From an uncultured Blautia sp. (GTDB taxonomy: Bacteria > Bacillota > Clostridia > Lachnospirales > Lachnospiraceae), in the NCBI GenBank assembly GCA_900556555.1, contig USPF01000091.1, positions 1 through 5,070 on the forward strand: 5,070 bases of DNA. The letters are read 5' to 3'. Under the pieces are notes generated by a model. It saw only the letters and a program-made list of their open reading frames with translations, did not search any database and was not told where the DNA came from. Below, in pieces: positions 4,797-5,070 of the stretch. A program made the translations under genes and the position numbers. Each line of letters opens with the position of its first letter. The stretch's first letter is position 1.

Positions 4797-5070
4797 ATGA
4801 ACGAAATTATTAGAAACATTGAAGCTGCTCAGATGAAAGCAGAAGCACCACAGTTTAACGTAGGTGACACCGTAAGAGTACACGGAAAAATCAAAGAAGG
4901 AAACCGTGAAAGAATCCAGATCTTTGAAGGTGTTGTATTAAAGAAACAGGGCGGAAGCAACCGTGAAACTTTCACAGTAAGAAAGAACTCTAACGGAATC
5001 GGCGTTGAAAAAACTTGGCCATTACACTCCCCTAACGTAGAAAAAGTAGAAGTTATCAGACGCGGTAAAG
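4797..5070 (+). CDS. rplS: 50S ribosomal protein bL19, N-terminal part (3' end outside window)
   Basis: The visible 91 residues begin [20 protein letters not shown] and include the bL19 core: [28 protein letters not shown] (20-47), then the segment with [33 protein letters not shown] (59-91). Full bL19 is about 115 residues, so roughly the last 25 lie beyond the window. bL19 sits at the 30S-50S interface of the large subunit. The ribosome binding site AAAGGAGA (4783-4790) is 6 bases before ATG. It has its own strong promoter and leader, and its restricted codon use (AGA, CGT, GAA, GTA) fits high expression. Confidence 0.97.
   Translation, partial: MNEIIRNIEAAQMKAEAPQFNVGDTVRVHGKIKEGNRERIQIFEGVVLKKQGGSNRETFTVRKNSNGIGVEKTWPLHSPNVEKVEVIRRGK

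Noticed and set aside
1..5070. CRISPR arrays, tRNA or rRNA genes, insertion sequences, attachment sites
   Set aside because: No direct-repeat arrays, cloverleaf-like segments, transposase frames or long terminal repeats were seen; nearly all of the window is coding housekeeping sequence.

Overview
The window looks like a housekeeping chromosomal segment from a low-to-mid GC Gram-positive bacterium, most likely class Clostridia and probably a Lachnospiraceae-type gut anaerobe. This rests on the gene order ylxM-ffh-rpsP-khpA-rimM-trmD-rplS, the strong AGGAGG-type ribosome binding sites, the consensus sigma-A promoters and the AGA/GAA-rich codon use. The clostridial ferredoxin-type domain also fits. 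The assignment is by gene order and protein style only; no database was searched.

Layout: all genes lie on the + strand. Positions 1-343 hold the C-terminal part of a LarE-type sulfur transferase. A short intergenic region follows, with a near-consensus promoter whose -35 box sits inside a perfect 7-bp inverted repeat. Next come ylxM (409-753) and ffh (755-2101), the signal recognition particle pair, then rpsP (bS16) and khpA (KH-domain RNA-binding protein). A 78-base gap containing a hairpin precedes rimM (30S maturation). An unusually long trmD comes next. Finally, a perfect-consensus promoter and a structured leader precede rplS (bL19), which is cut by the window end.

The genes work together in protein synthesis: SRP-dependent targeting (YlxM, Ffh), ribosomal proteins (bS16, bL19), 30S assembly (RimM, with KhpA as an RNA-binding partner) and m1G37 tRNA methylation (TrmD). 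Spacing is tight, from 1 to 43 bases except at the hairpin, so most of the block is probably one transcript, with a second start before rplS.

The standout feature is trmD (3236-4690). After a complete TrmD methyltransferase of about 228 residues, the frame runs without a stop into a flavodoxin-like domain and a 2[4Fe-4S] ferredoxin domain. Together these look like a whole EFR1-type redox protein, joined almost without a linker. A tRNA m1G37 methyltransferase covalently joined to a predicted flavin/iron-sulfur electron carrier is not an arrangement I know to be characterised. The TrmD half also carries Glu where the catalytic Asp of well-studied TrmDs lies.
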